A stretch of DNA of 64,000 nt from Sphingobium xenophagum NBRC 107872 (GTDB taxonomy: Bacteria; Pseudomonadota; Alphaproteobacteria; Sphingomonadales; Sphingomonadaceae): positions 62,001-126,000 of the forward strand of contig NZ_BARE01000016.1 of NCBI RefSeq assembly GCF_000367345.1, read 5' to 3'. Below, one piece after another: positions 34,897 to 43,803 of this stretch (position 1 is the stretch's first letter; every line of letters starts with the position of its first letter). The position numbers and the translations under genes were made by a program. The notes below the pieces were generated by a model that worked only from the letters and a program-made list of their open reading frames with translations, searched no databases and had not been told where the DNA came from.

Positions 34897-35817
34897 ATGG
34901 CAAGTAATCGTCAGCTTCCCCCAATGAACGCATTGAAGGCGTTCGACGCCGCAGCGCGTTGCGGGGGGTTCACTGCGGCAGCGTCTGAGCTATCCGTCAG
35001 CCCCGGCGCGATCAGCCGGCACGTAGCGAACCTGGAGGCGTATTTCGGCGAACTGCTGTTCGAGCGGCACCATAACGAGATCGAACTTACCCCAGCTGGC
35101 AAGCAGTACTCCGCCCGGATCCGCCCGGCGCTGGACGTGATAGAGGATGCCAGCCGAAGGATTATTGAGGGGTCTAATCCTCGCCATGTTCATGTCACCT
35201 CCTTGCCGGGTATTGGCAGGGACTGGCTCCTGCCACGTCTTACGGAATTCACGCGCGCGCATCCACGCGCGGAGATCGAATTGTCTACCAAGATGGCACT
35301 GATGGAAGAAGTGAACTTCGATATCGAGGACGTCGATATCGCCCTGCACTATAATATCATCGATATGTCGTCTCAATACAGCTATTTGCTGTTCGAGACA
35401 GAACTTCAGGTCGTGTGCAGCCCGGCACTTCTTGAGCGTCCTTCCGGCATCAAGTACGAACGCGACCTTCTGCAGCACACCCTCTTGTACAGTCTCCACG
35501 GCCTTACCCTTTGGCGTCAGTGGTTCAATGCCGCCGGTGTCGATACGCAACTCTCCTCTCGCAGCCTCAGGTTCGGGGACGGTTCGCTGGCCATGCAAGC
35601 CGCCGTCAGCGGACTGGGCGTCGCCCTTGGAGAGACGGCTTTCATCGAAGGCGATATGCGCGCCGGTCGTCTCGTCTCGCCGTTTCCGTTGAAGATTCGC
35701 ACAGGCAACAAGTTCTTCATGAGCGTAAACCCGGCCCGTGCGGAGATTCCGTCGGTCAAAGCATTTCGCGACTGGGTTCTCGCAACGGCCCTCAAAAGCG
35801 GCGCCACGCAATTGTAA
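34897..35817 (+). CDS. LysR-family transcriptional regulator (GcvA-like), 306 aa
   Basis: I set the start at ATG 34897, five bases after AAAGGA. The N-terminal winged helix-turn-helix reads MNALKAFDAAARCGGFTAAA and SVSPGAISRHVANLEAYFGE, typical of the GcvA/AmpR subgroup. The C-terminal periplasmic-binding-like effector domain follows (TSLPGIGRDWLLPRLTEF; VSGLGVALGETAFIEGDM). Divergent placement points to control of the TonB receptor and NIPSNAP genes in response to their substrate or a metabolite. Confidence 0.88.
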   Translation: MASNRQLPPMNALKAFDAAARCGGFTAAASELSVSPGAISRHVANLEAYFGELLFERHHNEIELTPAGKQYSARIRPALDVIEDASRRIIEGSNPRHVHVTSLPGIGRDWLLPRLTEFTRAHPRAEIELSTKMALMEEVNFDIEDVDIALHYNIIDMSSQYSYLLFETELQVVCSPALLERPSGIKYERDLLQHTLLYSLHGLTLWRQWFNAAGVDTQLSSRSLRFGDGSLAMQAAVSGLGVALGETAFIEGDMRAGRLVSPFPLKIRTGNKFFMSVNPARAEIPSVKAFRDWVLATALKSGATQL

Positions 35818-36048
35818 ATGAAAGTTCCGGCGGCGTCCCGCTCGCCGGTTCGCAAACGGCAGAGTAGGGCGCACGTCCTCTGCATTCGAAAAGGGTGCTT
35901 GTCCCACGAGCCAAGCCCGGCCGTGGAGAGACCCGGCTGGTCGAAAAATAACCGGCTAGGTAGCATATGCAGACTAGGCACTTCGGCTTTTGGGACGAAA
36001 TGCCTTCCAATGCGAATGCCGCAATTGGAGTGCGATATCGGATGGTCC

Positions 36049-36312
36049 TCATTCGTAGCCGCCCCCATCCGCGATCGTGCTTTTTTTGAGCAGGCGGTTG
36101 TCCAGCGTCAGGTGGTCGGCCAGGCATTCCGTCAATACGCGGACTTTGCGGCGCAGGTCCTGCATCTCACCGGTGGTCGCGGCACGGGCAGTGTCGCGGG
36201 CAGGCGGCGCTTGCCCGCTTTCGTGAGTTCCTTCGACCAAGTGTAGTCAGGCTTTGCGCGATGCATTCCTTGCGACACAATTCGGCGATGCTGTCTTCCC
36301 CGCGCAGGCCAT
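36049..36312 (-). pseudogene. IS3-type OrfA remnant
   Basis: In two frames the minus strand gives EDSIAELCRKECIAQS and then WSKELTKAGKRRLP, RAATTGEMQDLRRKVRVLTE and LTLDNRLLKKSTIADGG. This is the helix-turn-helix and leucine-zipper tail of an IS3-family OrfA. At least one frameshift and the absence of OrfB make it a fragment. It abuts the serine-recombinase fragment near 36312. Confidence 0.6.
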
Positions 36313-36592
36313 CGGCGCCGCAATCCCCGTGTCATTCAGCCTACAGACAATTGCATGAGGGCTGAGGCCGTTTGCGAACTGTCGGAAAACCTGGCGAATG
36401 ACTTCCGCTTCGGCGGCATTGATGCCCCGTTCACCGTGGACCGCTTCTCCCTCGCTGGAGAAGCGCCGCACTACATAATAGCCATAACAAAGGCTACCGC
36501 CAGATTCCCTTCTCGATGCGGCCTCGGAGCCCGCGATGGGTCTTCTCGGCAAAATCCATGAGGAACAGGGCATTCATCGTGCCCTAACAGCC
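36313..36592 (-). pseudogene. Serine recombinase (invertase/resolvase type) remnant
   Basis: The minus strand reads FLMDFAEKTHRGLRGRIEKG in one frame and SGGSLCYGYYVVRRFSSEGE, ERGINAAEAEVIRQVFRQFA and SPHAIVCRLNDTGI in the next. This is the junction between the catalytic and recombinase domains of a large serine recombinase. A frameshift near 36535 and loss of both ends show that it is dead. Confidence 0.65.
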
Positions 36593-36654
36593 CGTTGACG
36601 AAGTCGGGGTGATCTGATTCAGCCTTGGCAGGGCGAGGCGAGCGGACTGTAGCG

Positions 36655-37532
36655 ATGGCGATGAGGCGTGATGGTGATGTGCAGCCGGATCTGACCGTGT
36701 CGTGGTCGGATATACCGCGCTCTCCCGGGCACGCCTTTTACGACAAGCTTCAGAAGCTGCTGGTGGATGCTGGGTTCGACCGCTTTGTGGAAGAGGCCTG
36801 CCAAGCATACTACGCGCCTCGGATGGGGGCGCCATCGGTGCCGCCCGGCCGCTACTTTCGGATGCTGCTGATCGGCTATTTCGGAGGCATTCACTCCGAG
36901 CGTGGGATTGTGTGGCGGTGTTCGGACCCGCTGTCGCTGCGCGAGTTTCTGCGGCTGACGACGCGGGAGAAAGTCCCCGACCATAGCTGGATGTCGAAGA
37001 CCCGCAGCCGGCTGCCGCACGAGGTTAACGACCAGATATTTGCCTGGGTTCTGGGGCTCGTGGCAAATCATGAGCTGGTGAAGGCAGAACGGATCGGCGT
37101 GGATGGCTCGACGATGGAAGCCAATGCGGTGCTGCGCACGATCGTAAAGCGCGACACCGGCGAGACGTATCGCGAAATGCTGACGCGGATGGCCAAGGAA
37201 AGCGGCATTGAAACGCCCACGGCCGACGACCTGGTGCGCCTCGATCGCAAGCGCACGGGCAAGAAGCTGTCGAACGCGGATTGGGAGAGCCGACCGATCC
37301 CGACGCCAAGGTCACCCGGATGAAGAACGGTTCCACCCGGCTTGGCTACAAGCCCGAGCATGCGGTCGACCTCGACACGGGCGTAATCGTCGCAGCGCCA
37401 ATCCATCCTGCGGACAAGGGCGATACGAACACCCTCGACCCGACGCTGAAGGCGGCTGCGCGCAACCTGGCAGCCATCGGCCTGGAGCCAACACAGGGGT
37501 CGGTTCCGGCTGAGGGCGAAATGACACCCTAA
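36655..37532 (+). pseudogene. IS5/IS1182-type transposase, frameshifted and truncated
   Basis: The frame from 36655 reads SWSDIPRSPGHAFYDKLQKL, VPPGRYFRMLLIGYFGGIHS and WMSKTRSRLPHEVNDQIFAW, followed by the catalytic region ERIGVDGSTMEANAVLRTIV. Near 37285 a frameshift moves the reading to DPDAKVTRMKNGSTRLGYKP, EHAVDLDTGVIVAAPIHPAD. The sequence then stops at 37532 without the C-terminal catalytic Glu region, so it is an inactive remnant. Confidence 0.8.
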
Positions 37533-37581
37533 GCGAAACGGCAAGAAGGGGTGGGGAGCGGACATCGCGCCCCCGCCTTGC

Positions 37582-37713
37582 GTCATCCTGAACTTGTTTC
37601 AGGATCCATCGGGCGATTGGTGCCGGAGCGTGGTGGCTCGTGCCGCCATCTCGGTTGGCCGATCATAAACTGGGCTTTCGGATTGATGGACCCTGAAACA
37701 AGTTCAGGGTGAC
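37582..37713. repeat. 28-bp inverted repeat pair (sphingomonad intergenic type)
   Basis: GTCATCCTGAACTTGTTTCA and the following eight bases at 37582-37609 recur in inverted form at 37686-37713 with two mismatches. Each copy is itself partly palindromic (CCTGAA...TTTCAGG). Copies of this motif are common between genes in sphingomonads, from memory. Confidence 0.8.
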
Positions 37714-37742
37714 GGCTGATTTGGGGTGGGGCGCGGTCATCC

Positions 37743-37861
37743 GTCATCCCGGCGCATGCCGGGACCGTGGGCAAGTCTTGAGGCGATAGCTATCGCCAGG
37801 GCGCCCGGACGTGAGGCTGCTTCTAAAGACAGCCCACGGTCCCGGCATGCGCCGGGATGAC
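37743..37861. repeat. 30-bp perfect inverted repeat pair
   Basis: GTCATCCCGGCGCATGCCGG and the following ten bases at 37743-37772 are repeated exactly in inverse orientation at 37832-37861, with 59 bases between. The cores are palindromic. The pair lies directly at the truncated end of the TonB receptor gene, which suggests a MITE-like unit or a REP-type pair involved in the truncation. Confidence 0.8.
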
Positions 37862-38912
37862 GACCATTGGGAACGTCTGCAACGGGGCGGATGCTGCCCT
37901 TCACCATTCCGCCGGATGGATGTCGATCAAATGGATCAAATGTCAGTGAGATCCTCAGGGTACATCCCACGTCGTCGTTGAAATGATGGACGATGTCGCC
38001 GAAAATCTGACGGTCGATGACGTTCCAGCCAGCCCAGTCGGGGCCGCTATTGGCCGATCGGGGCAGGTCGATGCGGGTGCCGTCGGTATAGTAGAGCGGC
38101 AGCGCCCCCCAGGTCGCGCCGCGGCTCTGATGGTCCTGATGACCGTAGCCGAGCGTCAGCGTCGTCTGCGGGCCAAGATCGGCCTCGACGATGCCATAGC
38201 CAGTCCAGCGGCGCAGGCCGTAGCGGTCGAGATAGCTGTCCTCGTCCAGATAGGCGCCTACCGCGCGGGCGCGGATGCTGCCGTCGTTGTTCAGGGGAAC
38301 GCTGACATCGGCGTCGAGGCGCAGATGATCGTAGGAACCATATTGGGCGCTGCCGCTCACCTGAAATAGTCTGGTCGGGCGCTTGCGGATGAAGTTGACG
38401 ACGGCGGAAGGGTTGCCAGTGGAGGAAAGCAGCCCCGGCGCGCCGCGCACTACGTCGATATGATCATAGATTGCCGTGTCGATCGACCCTGTCTGCACCT
38501 CGAATGCGAAGGGCAGGCCGATGCCGTCGATCTGGAAGGTCTGGATGTCGAAACCGCGGGCGGAATAATAGATACGGTCGGTCTCCTGCGCCTGCACCTG
38601 AACGCCCGGTACAGTCTTGAGCAGATCGTTGATGTCGTTGAGCTGGAAATCCTCGATCTGCGCGCGGGTAACGACGCTGACTGACTGCGGCGTTTCACGC
38701 TGTGACAGCCGGAAGCGCATTGTCGTCGTTTGCTTCTTCACCGCATAATCATCCTGCCCCTCAGTGCGCGCGCCGGTGACGATGATCTCCGTCTCCCCAG
38801 GCACATTGGGAGCTTCGGCGGCCGGGACGGCGGCAGCGGTGGCGGCGAGGATGGTCAGCAAGGCAGGCATGAGAGAGCGGGTTCCCCTTTCGGTTTCCCG
38901 CTGCCTAGCCAT
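37862..38912 (-). pseudogene. Siderophore-type TonB-dependent receptor, C-terminally truncated
   Basis: A signal peptide (ALLTILAATAAAVPAAEA) and TonB box (EIIVTG) precede a plug domain typical of ferric-siderophore receptors: MRFRLSQRETPQSVSVVTRA, YYSARGFDIQTFQIDGIGLP and VRGAPGLLSSTGNPSAVVNF. Barrel strands continue to about VHHFNDDVGCTLRISLTFDP and then stop in the inverted-repeat region. About half of the usual 700 residues are present, so no barrel can form. The start may be at 38912 or at 38870, where an AAAGGGGA lies upstream. A Fur-like box precedes the gene. Confidence 0.8.
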
Positions 38913-38925
38913 GCACATCCGATTC

Positions 38926-38946
38926 TGCAAGTCATTTGCATTAGCA
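38926..38946 (-). promoter_or_regulatory. Possible Fur box upstream of the truncated receptor
   Basis: TGCAAGTCATTTGCATTAGCA resembles alphaproteobacterial Fur sites, with TGCAA and TTGCA half-sites. Its position just upstream of the siderophore-receptor start fits iron repression, but the match is by eye only. Confidence 0.35.
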
Positions 38947-39246
38947 TATTGGGATGGCATCTCATGGGATGCGAACGACTACAGACATCCCGTCCCGTTC
39001 GTGAACCTCAACCAACCAATCTTGGTTTTGCTGGGCACCGCCCCAGCGGCCAGGCATCGGACAAGCTGCGGCAGAACGCCCCATCCTAGCGACCTTCGTA
39101 CCAAAAATACGCCGATCATATGCAAATACTATGCGTTTGCTATTTTCCCGCTCTCGAATTCAAACGCGGGCCTGCCCTAGTTGAAACGCTGCACACGACT
39201 CGGTGCCGCGCTTCCTGCGACCCCGACGCCGTGCGGGAGATTTTAC

Positions 39247-39330
39247 ATGCAGGACATCCTCTGGATCGGCCTCACCCTGGGCTTGCTGGCGGCGACGCTT
39301 GGCTATGCAGCCCTTTGCGATAATGCATAA
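39247..39330 (+). CDS. 27-residue single-span membrane protein upstream of kdpF
   Basis: ATG at 39247, seven bases after GGGAG, encodes MQDILWIGLTLGLLAATLGY and seven more residues, ending in CDNA. It is one hydrophobic helix with a short polar tail. It ends 11 bases before kdpF and reads in the same direction. I recall similar unannotated micro-ORFs beside kdpF in other bacteria, but cannot verify that. A role as an accessory subunit or assembly aid of KdpFABC is inferred from position. The 290 bases upstream hold no gene and should contain the KdpE-controlled promoter. Confidence 0.6.
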   Translation: MQDILWIGLTLGLLAATLGYAALCDNA

Positions 39331-39341
39331 GGGGGCCGGCC

Positions 39342-39431
39342 ATGACCATCGACCTCTGGCTAGCCGCGATTACCGCAGTCGGTCTTCTTCTTTATCTGGT
39401 GGCCGTGCTCGCACGCCCCGAACGCTTCTGA
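39342..39431 (+). CDS. kdpF: K+-transporting ATPase subunit KdpF, 29 aa
   Basis: The tiny protein [20 protein letters not shown] and the end AVLARPERF matches KdpF: a single transmembrane helix ending in the RPERF-type tail. KdpF stabilises the KdpFABC complex. A GGGGGCCGGCC stretch precedes the ATG, and kdpA starts 16 bases downstream. Confidence 0.9.
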   Translation: MTIDLWLAAITAVGLLLYLVAVLARPERF

Positions 39432-39447
39432 TCGGGAGGCGCACGTA

Positions 39448-41151
39448 ATGACATTACAGGGATGGATCTTGATCCTGGCCTTTGTCGGCATCCTGCTGGC
39501 GTTGGCCAAGCCCATGGGCCTGTGGCTCTTTGCCCTCTATGAAGGACGCCGCACACCGTTGCACACGGTATTCGGGCCGATCGAAAGCAGCTTCTACAAG
39601 CTCGCCGGCATCAACCCGAACGAGGAGCAGGGCTGGCGCCGCTATGCGGTGCATATGCTGATTTTCAACGCGGCGCTGCTGCTCTTCACCTATGCGGTAT
39701 TGCGCCTTCAGGGCGTGCTGCCGCTCAATGGGCTTGGCTATGCGGGTATCGGTGCGGACGGAGCGTTCAACACCGCCGTCAGCTTTACCACCAACACAAA
39801 TTGGCAGTGGTATTCGGGTGAGGCGGCAATGAGCAACCTCAGCCAGATGCTGGCGCTGACGATCCAGAACTTCCTGTCGGCCGCCACCGGCATTGCGCTG
39901 GCCTTCGCCCTGTTTCGCGGCTTTGCGCGTCGGGAAGCCAAGGGCATCGGCAATTTCTGGGCGGACGTGACCCGCGTGACGCTCTACCTGCTGCTGCCAA
40001 TCAGCATCGTTTATGCGATCTATCTGATCGCCAGTGGCGTACCGCAGACCTTTGCCGCATCCGTCGACGTCACCACGCTGGAAGGCGTCAAGCAGACGCT
40101 GGCGCTGGGTCCGGTCGCCAGTCAGGAAGCGATCAAGATGCTGGGCACCAATGGTGGCGGGTTCTTCAATGCGAACAGCGCGCACCCGTTCGAAAACCCG
40201 ACCGCGCTCACCAATCTGGTACAGATGCTGTCGATCTTCTCGATCGGTGTCGGCCTGACCTACACGTTCGGCAAGGCTGTCGGCAATGTCCGCCAGGGTT
40301 GGGCGATCCTGGCTGCGATGATGATCATCTTTCTGGTCGGCGTCACCATCGTCTACTGGCAGGAAGCGGCTGGCAACCCGATCCTCCACAATCTCGGTAT
40401 CGCCGGGGGCAATATGGAGGGCAAGGAAGTCCGCTTCGGCATCGCTGCTTCGGCGCTCTTTTCGGTTGTGACCACGGCGGCTTCATGCGGCGCGGTCAAT
40501 GCGATGCATGACAGCTTCACCGCACTGGGCGGCATGATCCCGCTGCTCAACATCCAGTTGGGCGAAGTCGTGATCGGTGGCGTGGGCGCTGGCATCTATG
40601 GCTTCCTGCTGTTCGCCATCCTGGCCGTGTTCGTCGCGGGCCTGATGGTGGGTCGGACGCCGGAATATGTCGGCAAGAAGATTGAGAGCCGGGAGGTGAA
40701 GCTGGCTGTGCTCGCCATTGCCGTGCTGCCTCTCATCATCCTGGGGGGTACCGCCATCGCTTCAGTGCTGGAGGTTGGCCTTGCCGGACCGCTTAACAAG
40801 GGGCCGCATGGCTTCAGCGAGATACTTTATGGCTTCACCAGCGCTGTGGGCAACAATGGCTCGGCCTTTGCCGGCCTGACGTCGGGCACGCCCTTCTACA
40901 ACGGCATGCTGGGCGTCGCGATGTGGATAGGTCGCTTCTGCGTCATCGTGCCGATGCTGGCGATCGCAGGCGGCCTTGCTGCGAAGAAGTACACGCCCGA
41001 AACGGCGGGCAGCTTTCCGACGACCGGACCGTTGTGGACTGGCCTTCTGGTCGGCATCGTCCTGATCGTCGGCGGCCTCACCTTCCTGCCCAGCCTCGCC
41101 CTTGGCCCCATCGCCGATCATGTCGCGATGATCAACGGCCAGACTTTCTAA
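39448..41151 (+). CDS. kdpA: K+-transporting ATPase channel-like subunit KdpA, 567 aa
   Basis: GGGAGG precedes the ATG. The sequence shows about ten membrane helices and the conserved segments of the potassium-selective subunit: [52 protein letters not shown] and [14 protein letters not shown]. These correspond to the four selectivity-filter regions of this SKT-superfamily protein. It takes up potassium with micromolar affinity and passes it to KdpB through an intersubunit tunnel. It is part of the kdpFABC operon and has normal length. Confidence 0.97.
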   Translation: MTLQGWILILAFVGILLALAKPMGLWLFALYEGRRTPLHTVFGPIESSFYKLAGINPNEEQGWRRYAVHMLIFNAALLLFTYAVLRLQGVLPLNGLGYAGIGADGAFNTAVSFTTNTNWQWYSGEAAMSNLSQMLALTIQNFLSAATGIALAFALFRGFARREAKGIGNFWADVTRVTLYLLLPISIVYAIYLIASGVPQTFAASVDVTTLEGVKQTLALGPVASQEAIKMLGTNGGGFFNANSAHPFENPTALTNLVQMLSIFSIGVGLTYTFGKAVGNVRQGWAILAAMMIIFLVGVTIVYWQEAAGNPILHNLGIAGGNMEGKEVRFGIAASALFSVVTTAASCGAVNAMHDSFTALGGMIPLLNIQLGEVVIGGVGAGIYGFLLFAILAVFVAGLMVGRTPEYVGKKIESREVKLAVLAIAVLPLIILGGTAIASVLEVGLAGPLNKGPHGFSEILYGFTSAVGNNGSAFAGLTSGTPFYNGMLGVAMWIGRFCVIVPMLAIAGGLAAKKYTPETAGSFPTTGPLWTGLLVGIVLIVGGLTFLPSLALGPIADHVAMINGQTF

Positions 41152-41167
41152 GGATTGGAGCCCATAA

Positions 41168-43204
41168 ATGGCACGCACTGCGTCCAAATCGCTCTTTACC
41201 GCTGACCTGATCGTGCCCGCGATCGGCGACGCATTTCGCAAACTCAACCCCAGGGAACTGATCCGCAACCCGGTGATGTTCACAACCGCCGTCGTGGCCG
41301 TCCTGCTGACCGTGCTGCTCGCGGTCGGGCAGGACGGGCTGGCCGCAGGCTTCAAGCTGCAACTGGTCATCTGGCTCTGGCTCACGGTGCTGTTCGGTAC
41401 CTTTGCCGAGGCGCTGGCTGAAGGGCGCGGCAAGGCGCAGGCCGCCTCGCTGCGTGCGACAAAGGCGGAACTGACTGCCAAGCGCCTGAAGGGCGATGGC
41501 GACGCGCACGAAAGCGTCGCCGCCAGCGTCCTGAAAATGGGTGACGTGGTGCTGGTGCAGACCGGCGACCTTATCCCCGCCGATGGCGAAGTCGTGTCCG
41601 GCGTCGCCTCCGTCAACGAAGCGGCCATCACCGGCGAATCCGCCCCGGTGATCCGCGAGGCGGGCGGCGACCGTTCCGCCGTGACGGCGGGCACGCGCGT
41701 CATTTCCGACGAGATCCGGGTGCGCGTCACTGTCAATCCGGGGCAGGGTTTCCTAGACCGGATGATTGCGCTGGTGGAGGGCGCGGAACGTCAGAAAACG
41801 CCCAACGAGATCGCGCTGACGCTGCTGCTCGTGGGCCTCACTATCATCTTCCTGATCGCGGTCGGCACCATTCCGGGCTTTGCCAGCTATGCAGGCGGAT
41901 CGATCCCGGTGGCGATCCTGGCCGCACTGCTCATCACGCTGATCCCGACCACGATTGCGGCACTGCTGTCGGCGATCGGCATTGCTGGCATGGACCGCCT
42001 GGTGCGCTTCAATGTGCTCGCCAAGTCGGGTCGTGCAGTGGAAGCAGCCGGCGACATCGACGTGCTGCTGCTCGACAAGACCGGCACGATTACGGTGGGC
42101 GACCGCCAAGCGACCGAATTTCGAGCCGTGGGCGGCACGTCGCAGGCGGGCCTTGCCGAGGCCGCGCTGCTCGCCAGCCTGGCCGATGAAACGCCTGAAG
42201 GCCGTTCGATCGTGGTTCTCGCGCGTGACAAGTTCGGCCAGACCGCCACTGCGCTGCCTGCGGGGGCGGAAGTCATTCCTTTCACCGCGCAAACCCGCGT
42301 GTCCGGTGTCAACTTCAATGGCTCGACGATCCAGAAGGGGGCGGTGGACTCTATCCTGCGCGCCTATCCTGCCGCCGCAACGACAGCCGCCGCAACCGAA
42401 CTACGCCGCGTCAGCGACGAGATTGCCCGCGCTGGTGGCACGCCGCTGGCCGTCGCAAAGGATGGAGAACTGCTGGGCTGCATTTTCCTCAAGGATATCG
42501 TCAAGGCCGGTATTCGCGAGCGTTTCGGTGAGTTGCGGCAGATGGGCATCCGCACGGTGATGATCACCGGCGACAACCCGTTGACTGCCGCCAGCATCGC
42601 GGCTGAGGCGGGCGTGGACGATTTTCTCGCCCAGGCAACCCCGGAGGACAAGCTGGCGCTGATCCGCAAGGAACAGGAAGGGGGGCGCCTGGTTGCCATG
42701 TGCGGCGACGGCACCAACGACGCGCCGGCGCTCGCACAGGCGGATGTGGGTGTCGCAATGAACACCGGCACGCAGGCCGCGCGCGAGGCGGGCAATATGG
42801 TCGATCTGGACAGCGATCCGACCAAGCTGATCGAAGTCGTGGGCCTGGGCAAGCAATTGCTGATGACGCGCGGCGCGCTGACCACCTTCTCGGTCGCGAA
42901 CGATGTGGCGAAATATTTCGCGATCATCCCGGCCATGTTCGTGGTGCTCTATCCGGGGCTGGGGGTGCTCAATGTCATGGGCCTCGCCACACCCCAAAGC
43001 GCGATCCTGTCCGCGATCATCTTTAACGCGCTGATCATTCCCTTCCTGGTGCCGCTGGCCCTGAAGGGCGTCACTTACCGGCCGATCGGTGCCGGGCCGC
43101 TGCTGGCGCGTAACCTCGCCATTTATGGCCTTGGTGGCCTGCTGGCCCCCTTTGTCGGCATCAAGCTCATCGACCTGGCCGTCAACGGCCTTGGCCTCGC
43201 CTGA
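41168..43204 (+). CDS. kdpB: K+-transporting P-type ATPase subunit KdpB, 678 aa
   Basis: The P-type ATPase motifs are in order: TGES in the actuator domain ([11 protein letters not shown]), the phosphorylated Asp in DKTGTIT near residue 302, the nucleotide-binding domain, and [20 protein letters not shown] at the hinge. GGAG precedes the ATG. KdpB hydrolyses ATP to drive potassium import through KdpA. The length is normal and no residue looks altered. It lies between kdpA and kdpC, 16 and 11 bases apart. Confidence 0.97.
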   Translation: MARTASKSLFTADLIVPAIGDAFRKLNPRELIRNPVMFTTAVVAVLLTVLLAVGQDGLAAGFKLQLVIWLWLTVLFGTFAEALAEGRGKAQAASLRATKAELTAKRLKGDGDAHESVAASVLKMGDVVLVQTGDLIPADGEVVSGVASVNEAAITGESAPVIREAGGDRSAVTAGTRVISDEIRVRVTVNPGQGFLDRMIALVEGAERQKTPNEIALTLLLVGLTIIFLIAVGTIPGFASYAGGSIPVAILAALLITLIPTTIAALLSAIGIAGMDRLVRFNVLAKSGRAVEAAGDIDVLLLDKTGTITVGDRQATEFRAVGGTSQAGLAEAALLASLADETPEGRSIVVLARDKFGQTATALPAGAEVIPFTAQTRVSGVNFNGSTIQKGAVDSILRAYPAAATTAAATELRRVSDEIARAGGTPLAVAKDGELLGCIFLKDIVKAGIRERFGELRQMGIRTVMITGDNPLTAASIAAEAGVDDFLAQATPEDKLALIRKEQEGGRLVAMCGDGTNDAPALAQADVGVAMNTGTQAAREAGNMVDLDSDPTKLIEVVGLGKQLLMTRGALTTFSVANDVAKYFAIIPAMFVVLYPGLGVLNVMGLATPQSAILSAIIFNALIIPFLVPLALKGVTYRPIGAGPLLARNLAIYGLGGLLAPFVGIKLIDLAVNGLGLA

Positions 43205-43215
43205 GGAACAAGAAC

Positions 43216-43803
43216 ATGAACAAGGACATAATCACATCACTTCGGCCCGCGCTGGTCATGACGATGCTTTTCGCCATTCTACTCGGTCTGGCCTATCCGA
43301 TGGCGCTGACCGGCATCGGCCAGATGCTGTTCCCCGCTCAGGCCAATGGCAGTCTGATCGAGCAGGATGGCAAGGTCGTGGGTTCGATGCTGATCGGGCA
43401 AGGCTTCGCGTCCGACCGCTATTTCAGCTCGCGCCCTTCCGCGGCTGGCGATGGCTACAACGGTCTCGCTTCCTCCGGCTCGAACCTTGGCCCGACAAGC
43501 GCGGCGCTTGTGGACCGGGTGAAGGCGGATAGCGAAACGCTGGCCAAGGCCAATCCGGGCAAGCCGATCCCCGTCGATCTGGTGACGGCATCCGGATCGG
43601 GCCTGGATCCCGACATCAGCCCAGAGGCCGCCTATTATCAGGTAGAGCGGATCGCGCGGGTTCGCGGAATCGAAACCGCCAAGGTTCGTGCACTGGTTGA
43701 AGCCGGAATCCAACAGCCGCTGTTCGGCATCGTTGGCGAACCGCGGGTCAATGTGCTGGAAATCAATCGACGCCTGGACCAGATCGGCGCTACCAAGCGC
43801 TAA
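43216..43803 (+). CDS. kdpC: K+-transporting ATPase subunit KdpC, 195 aa
   Basis: One N-terminal membrane helix (VMTMLFAILLGLAYPMALTG) anchors a periplasmic domain with the conserved YFSSRPSAAGDGYN and VTASGSGLDPDISPEAAYYQ. KdpC stabilises the complex and may help potassium loading. AGGAA precedes the start. Its TAA shares one base with the kdpD ATG, so the transporter and sensor genes are translationally linked, which puts all six kdp genes on one transcript. Confidence 0.95.
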   Translation: MNKDIITSLRPALVMTMLFAILLGLAYPMALTGIGQMLFPAQANGSLIEQDGKVVGSMLIGQGFASDRYFSSRPSAAGDGYNGLASSGSNLGPTSAALVDRVKADSETLAKANPGKPIPVDLVTASGSGLDPDISPEAAYYQVERIARVRGIETAKVRALVEAGIQQPLFGIVGEPRVNVLEINRRLDQIGATKR

